Assembly (NCBI GenBank): GCA_016756855.1
Contig: JAESPD010000008.1
Span: forward strand, 1 to 64,000
From: a gamma proteobacterium endosymbiont of Lamellibrachia anaximandri
Lineage (GTDB): Bacteria; Pseudomonadota; Gammaproteobacteria; Chromatiales; Chromatiaceae
Direction: 5' to 3'
Length of the DNA stretch: 64,000 nucleotides
Positions 22,715-30,167 of this stretch are shown here, piece by piece; within the stretch, counting starts at the first letter, position 1, and each line of letters starts with the position of its first letter. The notes beneath the pieces are model-generated. The model had not been told where the DNA came from. It searched no databases and worked only from the letters and a program-made list of their open reading frames with translations. The translations under genes were made by a program, and so were the position numbers.

Positions 22715-24121
22715 TTAGTAGCCATATTCCGCTCCCAGCGCTTTTACCTGACTGCTGACGCTGCTCATATCCCGCTCCGGGCAGAAATCCTGCATCCAGC
22801 TCAGCATGCTTTCGATGCCCACGATATAGGCTTCAACCTCCATACGGCCGACATCCACCGGCTTAAGACCACTGTATGCCCCGTGTTCTTTTTTGCATTG
22901 GCGCACATGAGTCATTTCATGGTCATAGGCGGCGTTGAAGATGATCATCGGCCGGCACTCCTTCAGCAGTCTCTCCTTGAATGCCTTGTCACCCTGCAGT
23001 TTGCAGTCGGTGCCAACCTCAAGCTCGACTTCACTCTCACCAGCTCCCCCACTATTCCCGTCCGGATCCGGGCGGGAAAAATCACGTCCTGTATAGTTCT
23101 TGTAGGCCCGCTGACTCACCAAGTCTTCATACTCCTGTTTGTCCGCGGCGAAGTCCTGTATCTTTCGATCGCTATAGGCCTGCGCGAAAGCCAGGTCTTT
23201 GAGTATCCGGTCGACAACCTCCAGGCACGGATTCTTCGGCTTAAGGCTCCACGAAGCGGTGGTGGTTTCCTGATAGTGAGACTCTTTCTTCCTCTCGAGT
23301 TCCCGTTGACCCGATAACGACTGGTCGGTCAGCTCCATCTTCTGATAAAAGCCGACGGTCATGGGTATAGGAGAGAGTGTGAACCACATCTCCGAATTGA
23401 AATCATCCTCCCCGGTCGGCGGGGTGATATTCATACTCGGTTGATCACCACTGCGGTTGTGTTGCTCGTTGCGGACGACATGGCCACTGCAGACCTTCTT
23501 CTCCACACGAACATCATCCATCCGGTTGTCGACCAATGCCTGACTGCCGACCTGCAACAGGTAGTGATCGCCCTGGCGGTGAAGCAAGGTAGCGGAGGCG
23601 TTACGGGCCAGGGTTTCCGCATCCTGCCCCGGATAGAGCGTCAGTGTCTCCCGCTTGGTGTGGATGGTTGAGTTGCCGGGACGGCGTATCTCCTGCTGAG
23701 CACGTTGCATGCGATTGAGGTTGCTGTGCTTCATCTCCTCGGGAGAGAGTGGACAGGTCACCTCCTTGGCTTGGATGTGGAGCTTCTCGGTGGTGTCATC
23801 CTTCAATTCCCACTTCGCCTGTTTGACATAGAGGAGCCCGCCAGCGGCGCCACAGGCCTTAATCCTGACTTGCTGTTCTACCGTGCGCTCGTAGGATTTT
23901 GTGTTGATATAGCCGTCTTTGCTGCGATCCCTGTCATAACGACCGGAACCACTGCGGTCGATGACAACCTCCAGATGCCAGATATTGGGGTTATGCGGGA
24001 TCCAATCCCGCAGCCCACCTTGGGCTCCAACCCCCACAACGGCAGAGGCCAACAGGAAGAGGGCGTTCAGCAAAAATACCGATAGCCTCAACCGCTGATC
24101 CCTCTGCTGCCCGAATGGCAT
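22715..24121 (-). CDS. Secreted HExxH putative metallopeptidase, unknown family
   Basis: A 468-residue protein with an N-terminal hydrophobic signal segment (about residues 12-33). I do not recognise the bulk of it. Near the C-terminus is AAYDHEMTHVRQC, where H401-E402-x-x-H405 fits a zinc-binding HExxH. It is followed 20-30 residues later by GRMEVEAYIVGIE, which offers a third Glu ligand as in gluzincins. Cysteines near both sides could form disulfides. It is the third gene of a minus-strand set, starting 6 bases after the DUF4412-like gene stops, with GAGGTGA upstream of the ATG. A proteolytic role on envelope or secreted targets is inference; the motif could also be structural. Confidence 0.6.
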   Translation of the reverse strand: MPFGQQRDQRLRLSVFLLNALFLLASAVVGVGAQGGLRDWIPHNPNIWHLEVVIDRSGSGRYDRDRSKDGYINTKSYERTVEQQVRIKACGAAGGLLYVKQAKWELKDDTTEKLHIQAKEVTCPLSPEEMKHSNLNRMQRAQQEIRRPGNSTIHTKRETLTLYPGQDAETLARNASATLLHRQGDHYLLQVGSQALVDNRMDDVRVEKKVCSGHVVRNEQHNRSGDQPSMNITPPTGEDDFNSEMWFTLSPIPMTVGFYQKMELTDQSLSGQRELERKKESHYQETTTASWSLKPKNPCLEVVDRILKDLAFAQAYSDRKIQDFAADKQEYEDLVSQRAYKNYTGRDFSRPDPDGNSGGAGESEVELEVGTDCKLQGDKAFKERLLKECRPMIIFNAAYDHEMTHVRQCKKEHGAYSGLKPVDVGRMEVEAYIVGIESMLSWMQDFCPERDMSSVSSQVKALGAEYGY

Positions 24122-24127
24122 GACCTG

Positions 24128-24727
24128 TCACCTCATAGGCGGCATCATGGGCATACCGCCCGGCATGCCGGGGATCGAGAATTTGTTGTAACCCGCGGGG
24201 ACGCTGAAGAGGCTGTCCGGCAGACTCTTCTCCTGGATGTTCTCATAGGTCATCACGGATTTGCCGCCATCCAGATCCACCATCTCGATCCTGATCGGGT
24301 ATTGCAGTTTACGCGAGACCCAGACGGTAACAGCACCCTCAGCCGACTCTTGGTGATATTTATCGCACAGATAACCACTGACTTTCTCAGTACCCAGGGG
24401 CTTGCCGCCGGCCAGGTCGGAACCGGGCCCCTTAGAGAACATCGCCTGGTCCGGCGACATGGGTATCTCCATGAACATCCTTTCGCCCGGCATCAGCGTG
24501 ATGATCTGGTGGCTCCCGGGATTGAATAGGACGATGCTCTCGGTCTGCCCCCGGTGCGTCATCTCCTCCCGGCGCTTATCACCCTTGATGTAGACCTTGC
24601 TGACATCCCGCATCTGGCCATCTGTTTTCACGAAGTCGGCCATCCATTCCGCAGCCTGGGCCGTGTTTATAGACAGCAGCAGGGTGAAAATTGTTGAAAT
24701 CGTAAGCACTAATTTTCTGATCATCAT
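24128..24727 (-). CDS. DUF4412-like exported protein
   Basis: A 199-residue protein. The start at 24727 (ATGATG) is chosen because GGAGGAG lies 6 bases upstream. The signal peptide ends at AQA/AEW. The mature part has the pattern of DUF4412, related to LolA/LolB-like lipoprotein-handling folds: VYIKGDKRREEM, VLFNPGSHQIITLMPGERMFMEIP, YLCDKYHQ, VTVWVSRKLQYPIRIEM and FSVPAGYNKF. It closely parallels residues 30-190 of the adjacent VWA protein, so the two genes share a duplicated domain. It ends with a Met/Pro/Gly-rich tail. Function is unknown; the fold suggests binding of a hydrophobic ligand in the periplasm. Confidence 0.7.
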   Translation of the reverse strand: MMIRKLVLTISTIFTLLLSINTAQAAEWMADFVKTDGQMRDVSKVYIKGDKRREEMTHRGQTESIVLFNPGSHQIITLMPGERMFMEIPMSPDQAMFSKGPGSDLAGGKPLGTEKVSGYLCDKYHQESAEGAVTVWVSRKLQYPIRIEMVDLDGGKSVMTYENIQEKSLPDSLFSVPAGYNKFSIPGMPGGMPMMPPMR

Positions 24728-24787
24728 TTCATACTCCTCCATATCGATCTGCCGCCCTGCCGGGAACATCGCCTGCCGCTTTTCAGA

Positions 24788-27700
24788 CTACTTGATCACC
24801 TTCAAGGCCCTCTTGGCCAATATCTTCGTGCCACGCGCCATAATGTAGCGCACCTCATACTCACCCGGTTTAGTGGGCGCCTTGAGTCGGGCCGGACTGC
24901 CAGTGCGGGTATAAACGTAGTTGTCATAACGGCCGGGGGAATCGCCGGACAGTGCCACGGTGATGTAATCTGACTGGTAGGCTGGCCCCTGCCATGCGAC
25001 CTGGAAATATTCTCCTGCCTTAGCGGACACCGGTGGAACCACCTCAGCAGAAACGGCATTCACCGAGATCGATGCCTTGGCCAGCAGCTTCGTCCCCTTG
25101 GCCTGGATATAGCGCACCTCATACTGACCCGGTTCTGATGGCGCCAATAGTTTTGCCGGTGTCCCTTTGCGGGTATAGACATAGTTATCGTAACGGCCGG
25201 GGACATCGCCAGGCGGGGCCACGGTGATGTAGTCCCCCTGATTGTCCGGACCCTGCCAGGCGACCTCAAATCCAGCACCGACATCGGCTGATGCCGGTGG
25301 CTGCACCTGCGCAGACACCGCCTGGATCGTGATAGACGCCTTGGCAAGCAACTTCGTGCCCCTGGCCTGAATGTATCGCACCTCGTAATCACCTGGTTCC
25401 GAAGGTGCGATCAGTGTGGCGGGGCTGCCCTTATGGGTATAGGCATAGTTGTCATAACGACCCGCAACGTCTTCGGGATTCGCAACAGTGATGTAGTCAT
25501 CCTTATTGTCCGGCCCCTGCCAAGTCACCTCAAACCCTGCGGCTGCATTGGCGGTTGCGGGGGGCTGAACCTGGGCTGTGACGCTTTTTGCTGTGAGGGG
25601 TGTACGGGCCAGCACCTGGGTGCCGCGACTCAGGATATAGCGTACTTCATACTGCCCCGGCTCGGCGGGCACCCAAAGTTTTGCCGGCGTCCCTTTGCTG
25701 GTATAGGCATAGTTGTCGTAACGCCCCGCCACATCGTCGACCTTGGCGATGGTGATGTAGTCGCTCCTATAGGCTGGACCTGACCAGACCACTTCGATCT
25801 CTGTAGCCACATTGGCGCTCGGCGGCGCCTTGACCTCTGCCTGAACCGGTGTCACCTGGATCACCCTGCGGCCGATAATCCGGCTGCTGTGGGCATGCAG
25901 ATAGCGCAGTTCATACTCCCCCGCCTTACCGGGAGCGACCAGTTCCAGAGGATTGCCTCTGCTGGTGTAGGCGTAGTCGATAAAGGCGGAATCCCTGGGT
26001 TCTTTTTGCGCAATCGCCACATAGTCATTGTGACTGTCCGGCCCCTCCCAGCCAACCTGGAAGGCAGCCCCCACGGGCACCGAGGCAGGTCCCGTCAACC
26101 GCGCCTCACCCGGATCCTTCACCACTGGCGGCGGCGGTTCCCTGACCTCATCCAGTGTCTTTGACAGGGCATCGCGCAAGGTCTGTGCATCGGACGCGGC
26201 GAGAAACAGGCCGCCGGTTCTGTCGGCCATGCAGCGTAGCCGCGTCTGCTCCTCCTGGCTGATGTCGAAGCCGATGACATGCACCGTGAAATCGACCCCG
26301 CTCATGGCCAGTTCCGCCGCCAGGGCGCAGGGATCGGCATGGCAGGTTTCCAGACCGTCGCTCAACAACACCACGCTGGCGCGCTCCTCGGTGTAGCGCA
26401 GGGCCTTGGCGGCCTGCCGCACCGACTCACTCAGGGGGGTCTTGCCCTTGGGGCTGATGCCCTGGACCTTCGCATTCATCGGGACCGCATTGTGCGGTCC
26501 CACCGGCATCAACATCTCGATGTCGTCACAGTCACCCTTGCGCCGGTGGCCATACACCATCAGGCCGGTCTGGAAATCGGTCGGCAACTCTCTGATCAGA
26601 TCGGCCATCACCGCCTTGGCAATAGTGATCTTGGCCTTGCCCTTGATCTGCCCCCACATGGAGCCGGATGCATCGAGCACCAATACCATGCGGGCGGATA
26701 CCACGGACTGGGATTGGCCTGACGGAGATTTCACAACCGGTTTCGATTTGGCTTTTGTTGGCTGTGCCGGACTGGGCGGCGGTTGCAGCAGTTTCACCTC
26801 TGGGACGGCAGCGGCTGGCTGCTCGATGTGGATGCGCAGGCTACCCTGGCCACTGGGCACCGTGATCTGCAAAGTGCCGTAGCCTTTGTCGGTATCGAAG
26901 GTCCACACTTTGGTCTCACCGTTCTTCACTTCGAAGGGCAGATCTTCGCGCGTCTTCGCCTTGTCGTTACGCACCAGGATCTTGCCACTGGTGGTATCGC
27001 CGTCCGGATTATCACCGGTCATGCTAAGGCGGGTTGCGCGGTTCGGGGAGAGCCGCTCCCAAGTGGTGACGCCACCCCGATTGTAGAGATCGCGCACCTC
27101 TTTTCCCGGTTGATCCACCACCACATGGGCCAGCCCCTTGCTGACCTTGATTACTACCTCATCCACTGCAAAACTGCTGCCGAACATATCCCGATCCTTG
27201 TTGAACTCCCGGCTGAAGCTCGAACCCTTATACTCAAGTTTTCGCGGGGTGACGCCGATGTTCTCCCGCTGTTTCCCCTGGTGGAAGGGGAGAACGACGA
27301 TCTCCGCCTCGCTCTTGAGCAGATTGATCACCCGGACCCTGGCCTTTCGCGTCTTATCCACCTCGACACGCAACTCGGCTCCCGCTTTTACCCGCCGGCC
27401 CCAGGGCGCTTTGCCACTGACTGATCCTGTGACGGCAAAGAGGGTAGCCGGATCGGGTGCCCGTCTCTTCTGCGAGGGGTGTGGTTTCTTCTTGAAATCC
27501 CCGGGGATCTGCAACAGTGCGGCGTCCACCGCGCCTGACTTCAGATTCACCAACTCCACCTGGCGCGGGGGATCACTGTTCAGGCTCAGCTTCAGCGGCA
27601 CCAGCGACTCATCCGACGTCCACAGGGTCATCAGATCCTGGCCGGCAGAATGGATCAGGGTCTTGCTGCAGTCGAAACCTTGCAGTGTTTCCCGACCCAA

Positions 27701-28051
27701 GGAGCGGGTCGCATAGCGGGATGCCGAGACTTGGGCGGACTGAAAGGGATTGTTGATCAGGCTGAACAGGTCGTCGGCGGGGAGTTCGTAGTAGGTCTTC
27801 TCGGCGGGAATAACGATTCGCGTGAGGTTGGCGGCCGGATTGACGATGATACGCAACTGCTTGCCGTCTTCTCTCTTCTGCAGCAGGTAACGGCCTTGTG
27901 AAACCAGGATCTTGTAGGTTTCGACCTTGCCGCCGTGGGTCTCCACCACGTCAGCGGTGAAGTCTCCTGCCTGGAGGGACGGTGCCAGCGCAAACAGCAT
28001 CAGCGTGGAGAAGAACAAGGAGAGGCACTTTGCAAACCACATCCGCTTCAC
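24788..28051 (-). CDS. Large exported protein: DUF4412-like domain, VWA domain and five tandem repeats
   Basis: A 1087-residue exported protein starting at GTG 28051 with GGAGG 5 bases upstream. Residues 1-28 are a signal peptide. Residues 30-190 resemble the neighbouring DUF4412-like protein. Residues 200-410 form a beta-rich region, followed by a Pro/Lys linker. Residues 452-640 are a von Willebrand A domain with the MIDAS motif LVLDASGSMWG (D460, S462, S464), KGKTPLSESV (MIDAS Thr) and LLSDGLETC. Residues 648-1085 are five repeats of about 88 residues, each with a W-x-GP, DYITIA/V, Y-D-N-Y-x-Y-T, G-x-P and YEVRYI pattern, reminiscent of Ig-like modules. It is the first gene of the three-gene set. 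The product is probably periplasmic or surface-located and metal-dependent in binding. Confidence 0.8.
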   Translation of the reverse strand: MKRMWFAKCLSLFFSTLMLFALAPSLQAGDFTADVVETHGGKVETYKILVSQGRYLLQKREDGKQLRIIVNPAANLTRIVIPAEKTYYELPADDLFSLINNPFQSAQVSASRYATRSLGRETLQGFDCSKTLIHSAGQDLMTLWTSDESLVPLKLSLNSDPPRQVELVNLKSGAVDAALLQIPGDFKKKPHPSQKRRAPDPATLFAVTGSVSGKAPWGRRVKAGAELRVEVDKTRKARVRVINLLKSEAEIVVLPFHQGKQRENIGVTPRKLEYKGSSFSREFNKDRDMFGSSFAVDEVVIKVSKGLAHVVVDQPGKEVRDLYNRGGVTTWERLSPNRATRLSMTGDNPDGDTTSGKILVRNDKAKTREDLPFEVKNGETKVWTFDTDKGYGTLQITVPSGQGSLRIHIEQPAAAVPEVKLLQPPPSPAQPTKAKSKPVVKSPSGQSQSVVSARMVLVLDASGSMWGQIKGKAKITIAKAVMADLIRELPTDFQTGLMVYGHRRKGDCDDIEMLMPVGPHNAVPMNAKVQGISPKGKTPLSESVRQAAKALRYTEERASVVLLSDGLETCHADPCALAAELAMSGVDFTVHVIGFDISQEEQTRLRCMADRTGGLFLAASDAQTLRDALSKTLDEVREPPPPVVKDPGEARLTGPASVPVGAAFQVGWEGPDSHNDYVAIAQKEPRDSAFIDYAYTSRGNPLELVAPGKAGEYELRYLHAHSSRIIGRRVIQVTPVQAEVKAPPSANVATEIEVVWSGPAYRSDYITIAKVDDVAGRYDNYAYTSKGTPAKLWVPAEPGQYEVRYILSRGTQVLARTPLTAKSVTAQVQPPATANAAAGFEVTWQGPDNKDDYITVANPEDVAGRYDNYAYTHKGSPATLIAPSEPGDYEVRYIQARGTKLLAKASITIQAVSAQVQPPASADVGAGFEVAWQGPDNQGDYITVAPPGDVPGRYDNYVYTRKGTPAKLLAPSEPGQYEVRYIQAKGTKLLAKASISVNAVSAEVVPPVSAKAGEYFQVAWQGPAYQSDYITVALSGDSPGRYDNYVYTRTGSPARLKAPTKPGEYEVRYIMARGTKILAKRALKVIK
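24790..26110 (-). repeat. Five tandem repeats at the 3' end of the VWA gene
   Basis: Units of roughly 260 bases encode the five C-terminal domains. The last four are the most alike, with recurring GTGATGTAGTC and TAGTTGTCATAACG-type blocks on the plus strand; the first is more diverged. Such similarity makes the array prone to unit gain or loss. Confidence 0.8.
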
Positions 28052-28208
28052 GACAACCTCCTCTGCTCAGCAGAGCCGTGTCGCCGGAACAGCAGAGCAT
28101 GGCAGGGAATCCATTCATCCCTGTTTTGAGCATAGATTACTCAATGCGGCTTTTCCAGCATGTAGCCCGACAAAAACGCCACTTGAACTCCCCCAAAACA
28201 CCCACAGA

Positions 28209-28243
28209 TCCAGGAACTTCGCCTTTCGCCTTTAACCTTTTGC
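28209..28243. repeat. Heptamer tandem repeat CTTTNNC
   Basis: Consecutive 7-base units CTTTCGC, CTTTAAC, CTTTTGC and CTTTAAC lie in the gap between the VWA gene and the HdrB-like subunit gene. Related heptamer runs occur at 31946-31974 and 62672-62706. Confidence 0.7.
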
Positions 28244-28275
28244 CTTTAACCTCAATGGTTGAAATCAATAGAGTT

Positions 28276-29148
28276 CTAAAGCCGCAAGTTCACCGGCACC
28301 CCATGATACTTCAGCATCATGTCTTCAGAGGTCATGCCACAGGCCAGGCCCACCAGTTCTGGCAGAAACAGCACAGGCAACTGGAAGTTCTTACCGGTCT
28401 GCGCCAGAGCCTTGGCCTGGGTGCCGTCCATGCTCTTGAAACAGAGCGGACAGGAGGTGACCATCAGATCCACATCCTTGGTATGAGCACCCTCCAGCAC
28501 ATTGGAGGTCATCTTCATGTTGAGATCGTTATTGGGCCAGGCCAAATGGTAGCCGCAGCAGTCATCCTTGGTGTCGTACTCCACGATCTCTACGCCCAAT
28601 ACTTCCAAAATATCTTCCAAAGAGGTGGGGTTGTCCGCCGACTCGTAACCCTGGATATCCGCCGGATTGCGGGTATGACAACCGTAGTAGGAGGCAACCC
28701 GCAGCCCGGTGAGCGGGTTAGTGACCCGTTCCTTCAACTTATCCAGACCCACGTCCTGGGCGAAGACCCAGAGGGTGTGGGTGAGCTTGCAGGTGCCTTT
28801 GTACTCCAGCCCCTGCTCGGCCAGGATCTCGTTGACCTGGGCGTGTACGGCAGGATCTTCCTTCATCCGTTTCTGGGCGTTGGAGATCACGTTGTAGCAG
28901 GTTGAACAGGGGGTGTAGAGGGGCAACCCCATCTGTTCTGCATGGGCCATGTTCTTGGCATTCACCGCCAGGGAGGTCAGCTCGGAGCGCTCCTCGATGA
29001 CGCCAGAGCCACAGCAAACCGCATCTTCGATCAGATCCAGCTCAACATCAACCTTGGCGAACACCTCCCTCAGGATATCGAAGAAGCGGGCGTCCGCGCC
29101 CTGGAAACAGCAGCCGGAGTAGAATCCGTAACGTATTTTCTCACTCAT
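28276..29148 (-). CDS. HdrB-like cysteine-rich subunit (SdhE/TfrB type) of succinate dehydrogenase/fumarate reductase
   Basis: A 290-residue protein with two CCG (cysteine-rich) domains. The first has SGCCFQG, then AVCCGSG and TPCSTCYNV; the second has YYGCHTRNP, then DDCCGYHLA and TSCPLCFKSM. Such domains bind an unusual 4Fe-4S cluster in heterodisulfide reductase HdrB. The same subunit replaces the haem-containing membrane anchors in type-E succinate dehydrogenases, thiol:fumarate reductase and methylmenaquinol:fumarate reductase. Its ATG overlaps the stop of the iron-sulfur subunit gene by 4 bases. No membrane-anchor SdhC/SdhD gene is present, so this subunit probably attaches the enzyme to the membrane or links it to quinone. 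The electron acceptor is not known. Confidence 0.88.
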   Translation of the reverse strand: MSEKIRYGFYSGCCFQGADARFFDILREVFAKVDVELDLIEDAVCCGSGVIEERSELTSLAVNAKNMAHAEQMGLPLYTPCSTCYNVISNAQKRMKEDPAVHAQVNEILAEQGLEYKGTCKLTHTLWVFAQDVGLDKLKERVTNPLTGLRVASYYGCHTRNPADIQGYESADNPTSLEDILEVLGVEIVEYDTKDDCCGYHLAWPNNDLNMKMTSNVLEGAHTKDVDLMVTSCPLCFKSMDGTQAKALAQTGKNFQLPVLFLPELVGLACGMTSEDMMLKYHGVPVNLRL

Positions 29149-30155
29149 GTCTTGTTCTCTCCTTTGGATTCCAGCTCTTTAACCTTGTCGTAGATCTTCT
29201 GAGTGCTGCTTTGGCCACCCAGGGTACACACTTGGAGTGTGGGCTCGATGCCGTGTTTCTTGAGATAGTTTTCGGCCGCTTCGATGGCAGCCCAACCCTT
29301 GGGACCGTTGACGATCACCGGCAGCATCGGCTTGTTGACCTGACCATATTTCGCCACGTCACCGGTATATGCCTTGGCGCGGCGTGATCCTGCCGTGTCA
29401 TGGATGCCGTCATCGATGGACATCTTGCGCATACGCTGGATGGATACCGCCGGACGCGTGTCCTTGGGGCAAACATTGATGCACTTGCGGCACTGGGCGC
29501 AGGACCAGAGTCCTTGGTCCACCGCCGCCTGCATGCGCTCACCCTGGAAGCTGTCCCGTACATCGGCAGAGAATCGGTAGGCCTTGCCCAGGGTCAGCGG
29601 ACCTGCGTAAGTGGGATCGGCGCTGGCTGCAGAGCAGGCGGAGTAACAGGAGCCGCAGAGGATACAGTCAGTAATGTAATCGAAGCGTGAATGCTCCTGT
29701 TTGGACATGATGGATTCCTCTTCCAACGTCTCTGGAATCCGCTCACGATTCTCCATCAGATAGGGATGCATCTTCGAGAGTTTTTCGATGACGGGCTCGA
29801 TATCCACCACCAGGTCACGCAGCACCGGCATGTTTTTCAACGGCTGGATGCTGACGGAATCCTTTTTGAAATCTTCCAGAATCGGCATCAGCTGGGTGCT
29901 GCAGGCCAACACCGGCTTGCCGTTGACGCGCACGGCGCAAGAACCGCAGATCTTGGAACGGCAGAAGGCGCGGAAGGTCAGCGAGCTGTCCTGGGTGTTC
30001 TTGATCAGGCGCAGCGCCTCCAGCACTGTCATGCCGGTCTCCACGCTGACCTTAAAATTATCGAAATAGGCCGATTTGTGTTCGCTTGGCGTAAATCTCT
30101 GAATGCGGATATTGGCCAAAATGCTCTTGCGGACGGGTGTGATTTTTTCAATCAT
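29145..30155 (-). CDS. sdhB: Succinate dehydrogenase/fumarate reductase iron-sulfur subunit
   Basis: A 336-residue iron-sulfur subunit. The N-terminal ferredoxin domain has CRSKICGSCAV and a later Cys in VLACSTQ for the 2Fe-2S cluster. The C-terminal domain has CILCGSCYSACSA and CAQCRKCINVCPKDT for the other clusters. It is longer than classical SdhB (about 240 residues) by a C-terminal extension of roughly 80-90 residues with YLKKHGIEPTLQV and a charged end. Its ribosome binding site AAGGAAA overlaps the stop codon of sdhA. It passes electrons between the flavin subunit and the HdrB-like subunit. Confidence 0.93.
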   Translation of the reverse strand: MIEKITPVRKSILANIRIQRFTPSEHKSAYFDNFKVSVETGMTVLEALRLIKNTQDSSLTFRAFCRSKICGSCAVRVNGKPVLACSTQLMPILEDFKKDSVSIQPLKNMPVLRDLVVDIEPVIEKLSKMHPYLMENRERIPETLEEESIMSKQEHSRFDYITDCILCGSCYSACSAASADPTYAGPLTLGKAYRFSADVRDSFQGERMQAAVDQGLWSCAQCRKCINVCPKDTRPAVSIQRMRKMSIDDGIHDTAGSRRAKAYTGDVAKYGQVNKPMLPVIVNGPKGWAAIEAAENYLKKHGIEPTLQVCTLGGQSSTQKIYDKVKELESKGENKT

Positions 30156-30167
30156 GCCGACATTTCC

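Noticed and set aside
22581..22718. A 45-codon open stretch after hsdM reading D-I-T-H-S-Q-K-Y
   Set aside because: It has no usable start codon near its beginning, no ribosome binding site and no recognised similarity; at most a gene remnant.
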